Source: Tilletia caries (taxonomy: Eukaryota > Basidiomycota > Exobasidiomycetes > Tilletiales > Tilletiaceae). From it: 64,000 nucleotides of DNA. The DNA lies in assembly GCA_032718865.1 (NCBI GenBank), contig JALUTQ010000024.1, positions 791,501 to 855,500 of the forward strand, given 5' to 3'. Both the position numbers and the translations under genes were made by a program. Under the pieces are notes generated by a model. That model worked only from the letters and a program-made list of their open reading frames with translations. It did not search any database and was not told where the DNA came from. Positions 21,746 to 31,983 of the stretch are shown piece by piece (the first letter of the stretch is position 1; each line of letters opens with the position of its first letter).

Positions 21746-23892
21746 ATGGCAACATTGCTATCTAAGATTGATGCCGCCCGCGCCGATCGCGACGCCAGCC
21801 TACCCAAGGAGTTCCAGGTCGACCTCGCCGTCCTTGGCCTTGAGGTCTTGCCCACGGAGCCCATCCCGCGTCCGACGAAGCAAGATGACCCCACTATGGA
21901 AGAACCCACGAATGTCTATCCCTCGGACAATGTAATGGGTCTGCCTCGTCAAGCCATGCCTCAAGATGATCTAATCATCACCGAACTGTGAGCATCAATC
22001 GTTGTTGAACAGACGTCGAAAGAACATCACTGAAGACAAGCTTGCCTTTTGCGTTCGGATAGTTCCACGACTGAGCTTCTTGACCAGCTCGCCACCGGAA
22101 AGCTTTCCGCGGTCCGGTGCCTCCAGGCCTTCGTTCGGAGAGCCGTTCTGGCACAGCAGGTCGTCAACTGCCTTACTGATATCTTCTACAAATTCGCTCT
22201 GCAGACAGCACAGGAATGCGACGAGTTCCTGGCGAGAGAGAAGCGAGTCAAGGGCCCTCTTCATGGCCTGCCGATATCGCTCAAAGATCAGGTGAGGGGA
22301 GCGGACAAGGAATGATTTCAAGACTAGGCCCACTCCTGTTGACGTGCTTCTCTTTTCACATCAGTTCAACGTGAAAGGCCACCGCACCGTGATGGGATAC
22401 GCCGCCTTTTTGGATGCCGAGCGGACATCTCACTCCGTCATCACAGAGCTTCTTCTTCGCGCCGGAGCAGTACCCTTCTGTCACACCAACGTGCCCCAGA
22501 CACTCATGCGCGGAGAGACGGACAACCATGTATACGGGCGCACATTGAACCCGAGGAACCGATCTTTGTTAGTCTGCTTCTCTTATTTCCCCCGCCTTCA
22601 TCGCGGAAAAGCTGGAGCTGACGATCTTCTGGCTCGATATGCGCCTGGATTAGCACCGCTGGTGGATCGAGCGGAGGCGAAGGCGCTCTCGTTGCATTTC
22701 GAGGCAGTCCTCTCGGCGTCGGCACAGACATCGGCGGAAGCGTTCGAATCCCCGCAGCATTCAACGGACTGTGGGGATTCCGTCCTAGCGGGCATCGGAT
22801 CCCATACGGAGGCAGTGTCAACAGTATGGAGGGTCAAGAGAGCATCACATCCGTCATTGGTCCTCTTAGCCCAAGCTTTGAAGGCTGTCTAGCTTTTATG
22901 CGCGGCATTCTTGCAGGCCGACCTTGGACTCTGGATCCCGCCGCCATGCCCATGGCTTTTGATGAGGACTTGTTCGAACTCTCAAAGCTGGACTGCAAGT
23001 CCTCGACTTTGGACGCACAGCAGGCTCCAAAGAATACCAGAAAGACGCATCTCTGTTTCGGCATTATGTGGGACAACGGTGAGTACGGGGAAAAGAGCGA
23101 TGCTTTTCTCTGAGAGGGATTCTTTCATAATCGATACTAAATCTTTGACAAACACGCAGGCATCATATCTCCACATCCACCAATCACTCGAGCGCTCAAG
23201 GAGGCCAAGCTCAAGCTCGAAAATGCTGGCCACACGGTAATCGATTGGGTCAACTATGACCCGCGTCGTGCCTCAGAGCTCGTTGGACAGCTCTACGAAG
23301 CCGATGGCGGTATAGATGTCGCCAGAATGGCAGAGGCAGGAGGCGAACCACTAATGACGAGCGTGGCAGTACCAGCGCCCAAGTGGGAGCCCACAGTTTT
23401 CGAAGGTTGGCAGCTCAACAAGCTTAGAGCGAAGTATCAGAAAGAGTTCCTCGATCATTGGCAGGCGACGCAGGGACAGACTGGGACAGGTCGGCCTGTT
23501 GACGCCCTTTTGGCTCCAGTTGCCCCCTGGGCCAGCTGTCCGCATGACATGAACGGTGAGTCCGATACCGCCCTCGCCACGAGGAATTCCACGTAGCGCT
23601 GAGTGTCCTCAATTTTTCGACCTGTTGTTGTCTACCTTTCCAAGTGCACACTGCGTACACCCACCTCTGGAATTTGGTAGACCGACCCGCCATCACGTTT
23701 CCGGTCACGACAGTGCAGCCTGAGTTGGACAGGGCCATGCCTGATGTGGCCCAGGAGGTGGTAGGAGCTCCCTATGATCCACAGCGATGGGCGGGTATGC
23801 CAGTCAACCTCCAGCTCATTGGGCACAGACTGCTGGACGAAGAGCTTTTGGGTATTGCCAAGGTTGTGAAAGATGCTGGTGTCTCCCTGTGA
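21746..23892 (+). CDS. Amidase-signature enzyme, fungal acetamidase type, six exons
   Basis: The spliced product is an amidase-signature hydrolase of the fungal acetamidase family (amdS-like), which releases ammonia from small amides. The Ser-Ser-Lys triad is visible: Lys in LHGLPISLKDQ, the central Ser in TAGGSSGGEGALVAF and the nucleophile region GVGTDIGGSVRIPAAFNG. Five introns are recognised: about 21989-22061, 22292-22366, 22569-22653 (donor GTTAGTC, acceptor GGATTAG), 23080-23159 (GTGAGTACGG...CACGCAG) and 23555-23642 (GTGAGTCC...TTCCAAG). The start at 21746 (MATLLSKIDAARADRD) gives a normal N-terminal helix. It ends at 23892 and is convergent with the DUF455 gene 42 bp away. The exact amide substrate cannot be inferred. 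Confidence 0.88.
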
Positions 23893-23934
23893 TGGAATCC
23901 AAACGAGCATGTCATTTCGATAATGAGATAGAGG

Positions 23935-25988
23935 TCATCCTCCTGGGATCTCTGCCCGCTGAACCCCAATAATCTTCGCACTGCCCTCGCTCTCGCCTCT
24001 AAGGTCGTGGTCGTACCAATCACGGGTTAGTCCCGCGCGTGCTCGATCGTCTACGTTGAATGGGCCTTTCACTAAAGGAATGAAGGAAAAGGGGAGGGCC
24101 AGAGATAAGCAGAGATCCAACGCACTGCCAAACGCATACGACTTGAGCCTGCTTACCCTTGCCGACGAAGTTGCTTCGCACATTGGCGCGGAAGGTCTGC
24201 ACAGGATCGGTAGGTTCTGGTAACGCATGTGCGCACAGCCATGTCAGCCATCTGTGGCCGCAACCGACGTGAGTGCACTCGTCGCTCTGCATGGGATGAA
24301 GAAAGGGCATGTCTGCAGTCAGACGTCCGCAGGGCCAAGCTAGACCAAGTTTCTGTAAAAGCAGAAGTACGCACATGGATAATGTTCAAGATCTTGACAC
24401 TGTCTTCATCCTTTGCATTTGCAAATTTGCGTATAGTCATAGGATTCTATGAACGTTTCGACGCAAAGAAAGGGTCAGCCTTCAGAGCAGCGCCGTGCAA
24501 TTCAGTGACGAGGATTCGTGGTCCCTTGCACACTCACCGCATCTAGACCTCTGGCTTCGTGAACCAAATGGATGACCGAGATGCGAGCCAGCAAGGAGTT
24601 CGCTGTCTTCTCGGCAGACTCCCATAGGCCATGATGGACCGGCAGTGCTCCTGGAAAAGGTTCGTACCGCCAAAGGCTCTGGTTAGCTGGAACATCCAGC
24701 TTGGCAGAAGCTCTCTTTTCATATCGGTCCAAACTCACCGAAGTAGGATCCCATCTCCTGTAACCTTTCGGAAAGCAAGGTAAAATGCTTTGCCTCATCT
24801 AAGGCTACCTTCATGAAATCCGCATAGAAGGACATAGGAAGCTTGGGCGAGTCGAGCTGGCCCTCGGCATGCATCTTGGCGGCAATCTGCGGAGCACGAG
24901 CGATGATGTCGAACGCAAGGTCGATCGCCCACTGCTCGATGGAAGCGAGCGAGTGCAGAAGGGCGATTCGACTCGCTAAGGTTCCACCTTTGCCTCGTTT
25001 GGCTTCCTGCCCCGGCCGAACAACGTTGAGATCCTGTCGAGCAGGCTTATCCGGTGGGATCTCAGCATCCTTCCGAGTCCATGATCGAGATTCTATCCCG
25101 TCTTGATCCTGGGTAGACCATCGACCTCCTCCGATCTGTTTGACGTCGCCAGAGCGGAAGGCGGCGACGGCGAGACGGGTGTAGTGAACCTTCTTGGCTG
25201 GCTCGGGGGTGTTGAGTACCAGGACGGCCCATTCGATGACAGTGCTCGGTAATGGATTTGGAGGCGACAAGGTCTGTGGCCCCTCCGAGAAAATCTGCGC
25301 AGACGCTTGCTGCGATTCCGCATCGCCTTCCATGTGAAGCCCGTTCATCTGTGAGGTCAGATTGACGTTCTGCTCCCGAGAAGTGAACGCTGAACATCTC
25401 AGAAGAATTGACGTGAGATAGAGTGCTGGTGGTATACAAGATTCGAACAGATCTCGTTCATGCTCACCCTCGCTGATCGGCCTGAGTTCGACAATTTCCC
25501 AGTCGTCCGAGGATCCGGCCTCTGGCTTCGGGGGGTCGATCCAAATTTGACCATCTCGCTCCTCGATCGTGTACACGCAAGTTGACATTCCCGTTGAGCT
25601 TTCTCCCGTCCGCAGGGAGAAGTCGTACTCCTATACATTCGATTAATGCCGAGGCATAAAGAGTCAGCTACACACAAGAACAACGTAAATATGGACTCAC
25701 GCCCTTGCGGTCTTTCATGAACTCACATGCCAAGGACTGAGAAGTTATTGTCGGACATAGCAAACAGATCAGCAACGCTTTCCTCTCGTGGAACCACATC
25801 ATGATAATGTTGTGCTCTCACCAGACGATGACCGCGTCTTCGATTTCGTCCTCGTCTTCTACGTCCTCAATCGAAGCGTTCTCCAACGGAGCACCCAAGT
25901 GTGGGCATGTAGCTTCCATGCAGTAAAACTTTGCTTTGTTCTTGCCGTTCCCATCCTTGTCACTTGGAAAGGTGAACAACACTGGCAT
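23935..25988 (-). CDS. Rieske [2Fe-2S] domain fused to DUF455 (ferritin-like) protein
   Basis: The N-terminal part is a Rieske domain. The first motif is YCMEATCPHLGAPLENAS; the second motif CPWH is restored only by splicing in a 10-nt microexon (25727-25736), after which EYDFSLRTGESSTG follows. The C-terminal part is DUF455, a ferritin-like family related to MiaE: EWAVLVLNTPEPAKKVHYTR, ASIEQWAIDLAFDIIARA, SFYADFMKVALDEAKHF, NPMTIRKFANAKDEDS and CGHRWLTWLCAHALP, with several Glu/His that could bind a di-iron centre. At least six introns are present, with sites such as GTGAGTTTGG (about 24735) and TTCATAG (about 24440). The stop is at 23935. The first exon is not fixed: ATG 25988 is the minimum, but Rieske domains usually have more N-terminal strands, so an upstream exon near 26100 is likely. 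Substrate unknown. Confidence 0.8.
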
Positions 25989-27354
25989 AGAGAAGCGTTC
26001 ACAGTGAGCAATTTGAGCCCTCTATGAATTGCCCTTCTGATCAACTCACACAAAGAATGATACTGAGCCGTCTTCCCATGGCGAAGGGTGAGGTGATGTC
26101 TAGGCGTCGTCAGGGCACTGGCCTCTGCTATCCGAAGCATTTCTTTCTGATGCTCTCCGCAAGAGTTGAAGGCGAGGTGAAGCGGTGAAGGAAGGAAGGG
26201 CGAATTCGCGAATGACTGAAGCAGAAGAGGTGGTGGCAAATTGCCAGGTAAAATATGTAATGGGGAGAAATGGAAAGCGTGCATGCTGTGATCGATCGAT
26301 CGATCGATATTAAGGACACTTCTCATCTCCCAGTCTTCGCCTCATCTTCGTCGCCTCATCTTCAGGTCTCCATCGCTTACTGAGCGCATAACTTAGACAA
26401 GTCTGGAAGAGCCTTCGGCCCACCGCCCAACCGTGGCCCGTGGAGTTTGGACTGACCTAATGGGTCATGAACATGTGGCATTCTGGCCGCTGGCGGGCTT
26501 CCGGCATTCAGGCGATGGATCAATCAATAATGGGCTCGAATTGCATGAAGTAAGAGGAAGTGTGGAACAGAAAACAGGGGCATAGATGTGACTGGTTGAT
26601 TGAGAATGCTGCTCTGAAGGGGGCTCTATACTAGCGAGCCTTTGTAAGGAGCCAGTAGAGGGAGCCTGTAGAACCGTAATGTGCAAGATGCAGAGAATGA
26701 AGAGTGAATATATGACCAGGGAGAGAACTAAGTACAATGATGAGCTCGAGAAGGGTAAGGATGAGAGCGAGGGAAAAGTGTGACGTGGGAAAAGTGGAGG
26801 TAGGGTGTTGCTATGCGGTATGCGTGAGAGGGAAAGGGAAAGGAAGATAAGGAAAGGAGATAAGATACTGGACCCACGTGTGTGACCACGTGGCTGTCCA
26901 GCACAGGCTCATGGTGAGTATACGTGCCTAAAAAGATCCCGCGACTCACTACTGCTGCTGCTGCCTGCTTGGGCGGCGGCGTGACGCGAGTGGGTAACGC
27001 CGTTAGATCGGATGGATGGTGGAGCTGTGGCCTGTGGGGGGAGACGAAGAAGGACGCACAATCCTGGAGGGAGTAGGGACGGAGATGCCGTCCATGTTCC
27101 AGTGTACGGTGTGTTGGATATATGCATCATCCATGACACTTGGGTCGAGACTGGTCTCACCTTTTAGTATAGTGGTAGAATGTTCACAACACGGTGGATA
27201 TGGACGGAATGGGCTCCTGGATGTCTATCGACCTCGACGCCCGCAAGGATGGCGGCTATCTCGGTCTCTAGGAGATTCAGGAGACTGGAGAGATGCTATC
27301 AGACTGCAGAGGTAAGAGTCAGAACGTCAGAACAGCGTTGTAGCGAACGGAAAT
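25989..27354. other. Mostly non-coding; possible first exon of the DUF455 gene
   Basis: On the minus strand at 26066-26105 there is a segment that could encode PHPSPWEDGSVSFF before the Rieske domain, but the gap to the next exon would be only about 30 bp, too short for a normal intron, so I leave it open. A GATC tetranucleotide run lies at 26290-26306. From 26400 to 27350 there is no homology that I can support. A stretch near 27120 on the minus strand reads DAYIQHTVHWNMDGI, which is protein-like but unplaced. Confidence 0.4.
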
Positions 27355-27660
27355 ACTCTCTAACACTCACATAAGTCGGTTGTTGAGAATGTGACTGCGG
27401 CCCGCAATGCTTTGCAAAGTGCAGCTTGCTAGAAAGGTGGTGGAAGCGAAAGATTGAAAAAAAGAACATGGCATGGCGTGCGCGGTCATGTAGAGACGTG
27501 GGAATTATTGGCAAAAATGCACAGGATGGAACGTGAGAGCTGCGGCCTGGAACTTGGTAGACATTACGCAAGCAACCTCCTGACCTGCAACACATCACCT
27601 TGGCTTAACGCTCAGAAGTGGGAAATGGTCAGTGTTGCGTCAGGTGGGTCTGAATGAGGA
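27355..27660. repeat. Diverged segmental duplication, copy A
   Basis: This stretch and 28394-28810 share a series of matching blocks in the same order. Examples are a TTGTTGA...GCGG block, GCAATGCTTTGC against GTAATGCTTTGC, GTGGAAGCGAAAGAT against AGGCGGAAGCGAAAGAT, and TTACGCAAGCAAC followed by ATCACCTT. Copy B lies upstream of the broken secreted-protein gene on the minus strand; copy A lies downstream of it. The gene that copy A should precede is not recognisable. Confidence 0.55.
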
Positions 27661-28340
27661 ACAGTCACGATTTCTAGCCCTGTGTACACACCTGATCGAC
27701 ACCCTGTTAGGCGAGGAAGTCAAGCCGATTATCCTTGATCTGCAAGAAGCCGCAAAGTCCTTCCCGTTCACCGTCTTGTTGCTGTAGTAGTAATTAGTAT
27801 GGACAGTAACGTGGGCGTCACTCTGCTTGACACCCTGCAGCACGCCGTACGCGTCCGTCAAGCAGCTCGCCCGCCGAGCCAAGGACCACACCTCGACATT
27901 CTGGCCGAGCTTCTTCGACTCAAAGATGATGTTGCGGGCCATCTGGTCGAAGGAGGCCGCCAACGCCAGCTTACCCGGCATAAACGACAGCACCCAATCG
28001 GCACTCATTGACTTGGAAGGTCCGCTGGCGTGTCGGTAGCGTAGGTAGGAGAGGTACTCATATTCCGGCGGGACGGTGACGTTGGCTCGGGCCGGCAGGG
28101 GAGATAGGATCGAGATCACGGAGAATTTGACGAACATGTCCTTCGAGCTGGTAGTGAAGGTCGTTTCGTTGCGCTTGGTGCCAATGGAGACGGTGCTGCC
28201 TCCGGGAAGCAGGCTGCACTCTGCAGGACAGTGGAGGCATCCGCTCGGGCGGTTATGGATCGTTTGGATTGCTGTTGGATGCGTCGACGGCGTTGTTAGC
28301 CAGCAGGCCGAATGCCGCGAGGGCAAGGTTCAGAACTCTC
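27640..28340 (-). pseudogene. Secreted protein, possibly alpha/beta-hydrolase-like, frameshifted
   Basis: The ATG at 28340 starts a clear signal peptide (MRVLNLALAAFGLLANNAVDA). That frame stops after NPNDP, while protein-like sequence continues one frame off: NRPSGCLHCPAECSLLPGG, STVSIGTKRNETTFTTSSKD, SADWVLSFMPGKLALAASFD, QMARNIIFESKKLGQNVEVW and HTNYYYSNKTVNGKDFAA. So a single-base change at about 28255-28265 breaks the gene unless a short intron lies there. The mature part faintly resembles fungal secreted hydrolases, but I cannot see a GxSxG nucleophile box, so the function is a guess. The C-terminus after GKDFAA looks degraded. It sits between the two copies of a duplicated segment. Confidence 0.4.
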
Positions 28341-28393
28341 ATTGTTCCAAGAAGGGAGGGGGGAAGGGGGAGGGAGGGAAGAAGATTGGGGAT

Positions 28394-28810
28394 TGATGTA
28401 TGCTACACTCACAGAAGTTGATTGTTGATACTGCAGGCTGCGGTCTGCCGCGCGTAATGCTTTGCGGCTTGCTGGAAACTTGTGGAAGGCGGAAGCGAAA
28501 GATGGAGGAAAAGATGGAATGATCAACGATGTGCGAAGACTGAAGAGTGAAGACAAATTTGAGGGGAGATGGGTATATGGTATGATAAGGAAAAAAGACA
28601 GATGAGGGACGCGATGCTTTGAGCGATGATTGTCGAATGTAGAGCTGCGAAGCAGGCGGACTGGTTGAGATCAATAGGGAAGCGTACAGGATAGGACTCA
28701 CTTGACAGCTGAGAGGCGGTGGTCAGTTACGCAAGCAACAAATCACCTTAATCAGAGGTCAGAAGTCCAGGAGTGGGTCATGGTCAGTGATTCAGTGTTG
28801 GCAGTCCGAT
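28394..28810. repeat. Diverged segmental duplication, copy B
   Basis: This is the partner of 27355-27660, longer by insertions. It lies immediately upstream (minus strand) of the signal-peptide ATG at 28340 and probably includes that gene's promoter and leader. Confidence 0.55.
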
Positions 28811-29734
28811 GGCCATGGAGATTGGAGATTCTCGCAGACCACAGAGAATCAACAGGCAACGTTGTTGACAGTTGAATGGAAGATGGAGGGGAGGGGGAGT
28901 GCCGGAGTGGGGGATTCCTGACCTGGGTGCGTACCTTACCAGAGTGTTCCCCTAACTTTTTCGCCTTGTTGAATAACAGGTCGCTGGGGGCTGGGAGTGG
29001 GATTTAAATACAGACTTAGTCAACAAAGTTAAGTAGCAGCAACTTACGCCTTGGAACCATAGTGACCTGGCTGTCGGCTGAAGCCCAGAGGCCAGGGTGT
29101 CCCTCAGACTCGATGTGGACCTCAGACCCTTATGACCTGGTAGAGATGTGCGAAGACGTGACTGGGGGCGTCCTCTCCCCCTCCCCTTTTCGCGAATCTT
29201 TTGTATCAGAAAGGTCACCAAATCTCAGCCCAGCGCGGCTACGCAGAAGCTCAAGGTAGCTTCGCTACCCTTCGTCTGCTTTGCCATGCGGCTGCGACTT
29301 GCGATCGTAGCTACGAGCATCTATATCATTGTCCATGTAACATTTTGAATGTTGATCAAACTTGCGTGAAAAAGGGATTGAGGAACTTCACACACGTAAT
29401 CATCCCGCACGGCTGTATCTACCAAGGAAGCAGAAAGCAAAGAATGATATGTCATATGATGGCTTCGCGCAGAGAGAGACAATTGACAAACAAGACGGAG
29501 AATAGCTGCGAGCGCAATGAAGATAAGATTAAAAGACTGAGGAGAAAAAAGCGTGAGGCTAATGCAGAAGGAGAGGTTAGGGGATAGGAAACATAAGCGG
29601 CCGGGGAAGCAGACGGAAGGGACGTAGAAGACGGGTGAAGGCTGAGACCGGAGACGAATGGGCAAAGGAATGCCAACAGAGCTTGATGCGAAGGTAAGGG
29701 AATATAGAAGAGGCAAGAGCACAGCAGAAGAAAG
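28811..29734. other. No supportable gene; half-copy of hairpin motif
   Basis: No protein homology is seen on either strand. TTCCCCTAACTTT at 28947-28959 is the exact reverse complement of one arm of the motif at 30881-30893. Confidence 0.4.
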
Positions 29735-29785
29735 TCAGATCAGGTCAGGTCAGGTCAGGTCAGCCGTCAGGTCAGGTCAGGTCCA
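29735..29785. repeat. CAGGT pentanucleotide tandem repeat
   Basis: Some eight copies of CAGGT/AGGTC occur in two blocks separated by GCCGT. This simple repeat lies just downstream of the malate dehydrogenase fragment. Confidence 0.88.
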
Positions 29786-29797
29786 GTGTTGAACATA

Positions 29798-30203
29798 CTA
29801 TTGGAGTATGGAACCCTGGGCGACTTGAGAGAGGAGAAGCACAATGGTGACGCCGAAGGTGGCCACCGACGACGGACACATTGACCTCGGCGGGCTTGAC
29901 GTTGGCAATGTCGAAGTGGAAGGTGGAGGCGCGTGTGATGTCAAAGGTGGTGACCCGTGACACAGAACAGACTGTACGAAGATATGCAGTGATGAGCACC
30001 ATTTTAACTCATGAAGCGTCAGAGCCGTTAGAAGAGGGAGAGGGGGTCGGGGGAAAACCCACCGCTTGGGGTCGTAAAGACTTGAAGACCTCGGCGACGA
30101 TGGGCACGGTGGAGTTGACGGGGTTGGAGATGACGAGGTGGTGTGCTTTGGGAGCAACCTTGGCAGCGGCTTTGTCGAGGGAGAGAGCTGTCCGATGGGG
30201 CAT
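29798..30203 (-). pseudogene. Malate dehydrogenase fragment
   Basis: The central part of an NAD-dependent malate dehydrogenase (mitochondrial type) is recognisable. KVAPKAHHLVISNPVNSTVP then IVAEVFK reads in one frame (about 30160-30080), LYDPKR in a second, and after an intron-like gap (GTGGGT...GTACAG) VTTFDITRASTFHFDIANVK then PAEVNVSVVGGH in a third. GVTIV.LLSQVAQGSI again needs a frame change. The N-terminal NAD-binding domain and the C-terminal domain are absent. At least two frame changes and missing ends make this a pseudogene fragment. It retains an intron-like gap, suggesting DNA duplication rather than retroposition. Confidence 0.75.
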
Positions 30204-31526
30204 GGTGAGTGAGGAAAGTCAGTCTACTCATCTTGACGACGTCGACCGGATTCATAAGAGCAGAGAGCTGAAAAACGAATGGGTGAGTAAGGACCTAACC
30301 CGGAGCACCTGATGCAGATGCGCGTATAAACACGAGGCTCACCTTGGATGACAATTCGGGAGTGCTGACTGCTGGGCCGGACTCAGAATGGGAACAAAGC
30401 AGAGACTGGTATGGGTAAGTGGTATCAGCCATCAGGTTAAGCAAGAAAAAAAAGCAAAACAGCGGTGAGCATCATTAACTTGAACCTTGGTGAGCAGAGA
30501 GCGGTTAAAAAAAAGAAATCGAGAGGGGGATTGTTCAATTCGCATGATGCTTGTCGGGCTTCGATGGAAGCGTGAAGAAAGGCTGGCGGTGTTGGTTGTC
30601 GTCTGTCGAGTGTCGAAATGAACTGATTACGTATGCAAGATTTCTGCACTCTGTGCTTATGTAAGGAAAACCAAACTTTGGCTCAAGGACAGATCAGTCA
30701 ATTCTGATGCTACAACCACGAAACCTGTGCCAGAAGTTGCAGGACTAGATTTGGTCAAGGGTCTACTGATTCAGAATGGTGTGTTGTGTTGGTAGTTGCG
30801 AAGAAAAGTCCCAAACTACGAGCCTGAATGGCAAAAAGCTTACGGCCGTAAGGCGGGAGCCGCCCTATAACCCCTTAACTAAAGTTAGGGGAATGAACGG
30901 CTGCGGGCCTTTACGGACCGGCCTCGACCGACATGAAGGAAGATGATGAAATGAGATGAGGTGGCGACGATATGAGGCAAGAGACTCGACTGCAGCTTTA
31001 ACATATCTAGGAAAGGTCCAACTGTACCTGGGCGTCCGCTCTTGCTTTTCCCTCCTCTTTGCATCTGATCTTTCACCTTTCACCTTGGCTTTTTCTTTTG
31101 GCAACTGACCTTCACCTTTTGCTTTCCAGGCTTCAGTCATCTTCCCCCCTCTCCCTCTCTTCCCTCTGCTAACGATATCTGCTCTCTTCATTCATGTCCG
31201 TTTCCCTCAACTTGCAGGAGCAGCAGCGGCAAACATTCCCTTCCAAGATTGCCCGACATCATGATCGGACCGGTTCCATACTTCCAAACCGCCCATCGGC
31301 CATCGGACCAGCCCCAAATCGACATCAAGGGCCCCACGCGCTCCAACCCCCAGCGCCCCAGCCCCGAGGCCTTGCACCGCTCACCAGGCTATATGAGGGC
31401 CCACATCAATTTGTTAGGTCGTCGTGCGCCCGCATACATATGTATGAGGGTGACAGTGGAGGGAGGTCGGAATGTTACATGAAGTGACGGGCGCCAAGGG
31501 GGAGGGAGGGGGATGTCGAGGTAGCA
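30204..31526. other. No supportable gene; second copy of hairpin motif
   Basis: No protein homology is seen. The hairpin motif copy lies at 30869-30895, preceded by a GC-rich inverted stretch (GGCGGGAGCCGCC). This region separates the element-rich left part of the window from the gene-dense right part. Confidence 0.45.
30869..30895. repeat. Hairpin-forming motif, copy 2
   Basis: AACCCCTTAACTAAAGTTAG followed by GGGAATG aligns with the motif at 14983-15012 with a few gaps and substitutions. Its arms CCCCTTAACT and AAGTTAGGGG are complementary apart from a small bulge. Confidence 0.5.
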
Positions 31527-31532
31527 TATAAA
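31527..31532 (+). promoter_or_regulatory. TATA box of the small secreted protein gene
   Basis: TATAAA lies 68 bp before the ATG at 31600, a plausible distance for a strongly expressed fungal gene with a short leader. Confidence 0.55.
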
Positions 31533-31599
31533 CCTATTTGACTTCTCTTACCTTCCCTTCTGCGACCACTCATCCCGTGAAACTCCCAACCCAACACCC

Positions 31600-31983
31600 A
31601 TGAAGTCGATCAGCCTCGTCCTCCTGCTTCTCTTCGGATTCGCGGCCGTCTCCGCTGCGCCCGCGCCTTTCACCACCTTGGATAAACCTGACACGTTCAT
31701 CAAAGACGTCCTGGAGGCTCGCCAACCCCATGAACCCCAACCTCGGCCTCCCGGCCCGCCTACGCAAGGCCTCGGTGGGATGGGAGGTGGTCATTCTGGC
31801 AACCATCCTGGGACCGTTCATCCCCTTCCTGGACACCCGCTTAGGCGCGAAGGCGTCCTGGAGGCTGACCGCCGCGGTCGTCCTCAGCCTCCTGGCCCGC
31901 CTAAGGAAGGCAACGGTGGGCAGGGAGGTGGTTCATGGATCGGTCCCCCGCTCAAGCGTTCACTCATGGTCGCACACGCTTAG
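31600..31983 (+). CDS. Small secreted Pro/Gly-rich protein with two tandem repeats
   Basis: This is a single-exon protein of 127 residues. It starts with a strong signal peptide (MKSISLVLLLLFGFAAVSAA). The mature part is rich in Pro, Gly, Arg and His, has no Cys, and contains two related units about 49 codons apart: one starting DVLEARQPHEPQPRPPGPP with a GGMGGG end, the other starting GVLEADRRGRPQPPGPP with a GGQGGGS end. Basic pairs (LRRE at the end of unit 1, DRRG, LKRS near the C-terminus) could be Kex2 sites, so the protein may be cut into repeated peptides. A TATA box lies 68 bp upstream. I know no homologue. It could be a secreted peptide precursor, a cell-wall or surface-active peptide, or an effector candidate. 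Confidence 0.6.
   Translation: MKSISLVLLLLFGFAAVSAAPAPFTTLDKPDTFIKDVLEARQPHEPQPRPPGPPTQGLGGMGGGHSGNHPGTVHPLPGHPLRREGVLEADRRGRPQPPGPPKEGNGGQGGGSWIGPPLKRSLMVAHA

Noticed and set aside
26066..26105. Upstream Rieske exon reading PHPSPWEDGSVSFF
   Set aside because: The phase fits only with an intron of about 30 bp, which is too short for a normal spliceosomal intron, so I did not extend the DUF455 gene to it.
27100..27160. Protein-like stretch DAYIQHTVHWNMDGI on the minus strand
   Set aside because: It is short, surrounded by stops in its frame and matches no family that I can name.
30030..30110. Malate dehydrogenase as a working gene with introns
   Set aside because: The N- and C-terminal domains are absent, and YDPKR and the GVTIV segment need frame changes that introns do not provide.
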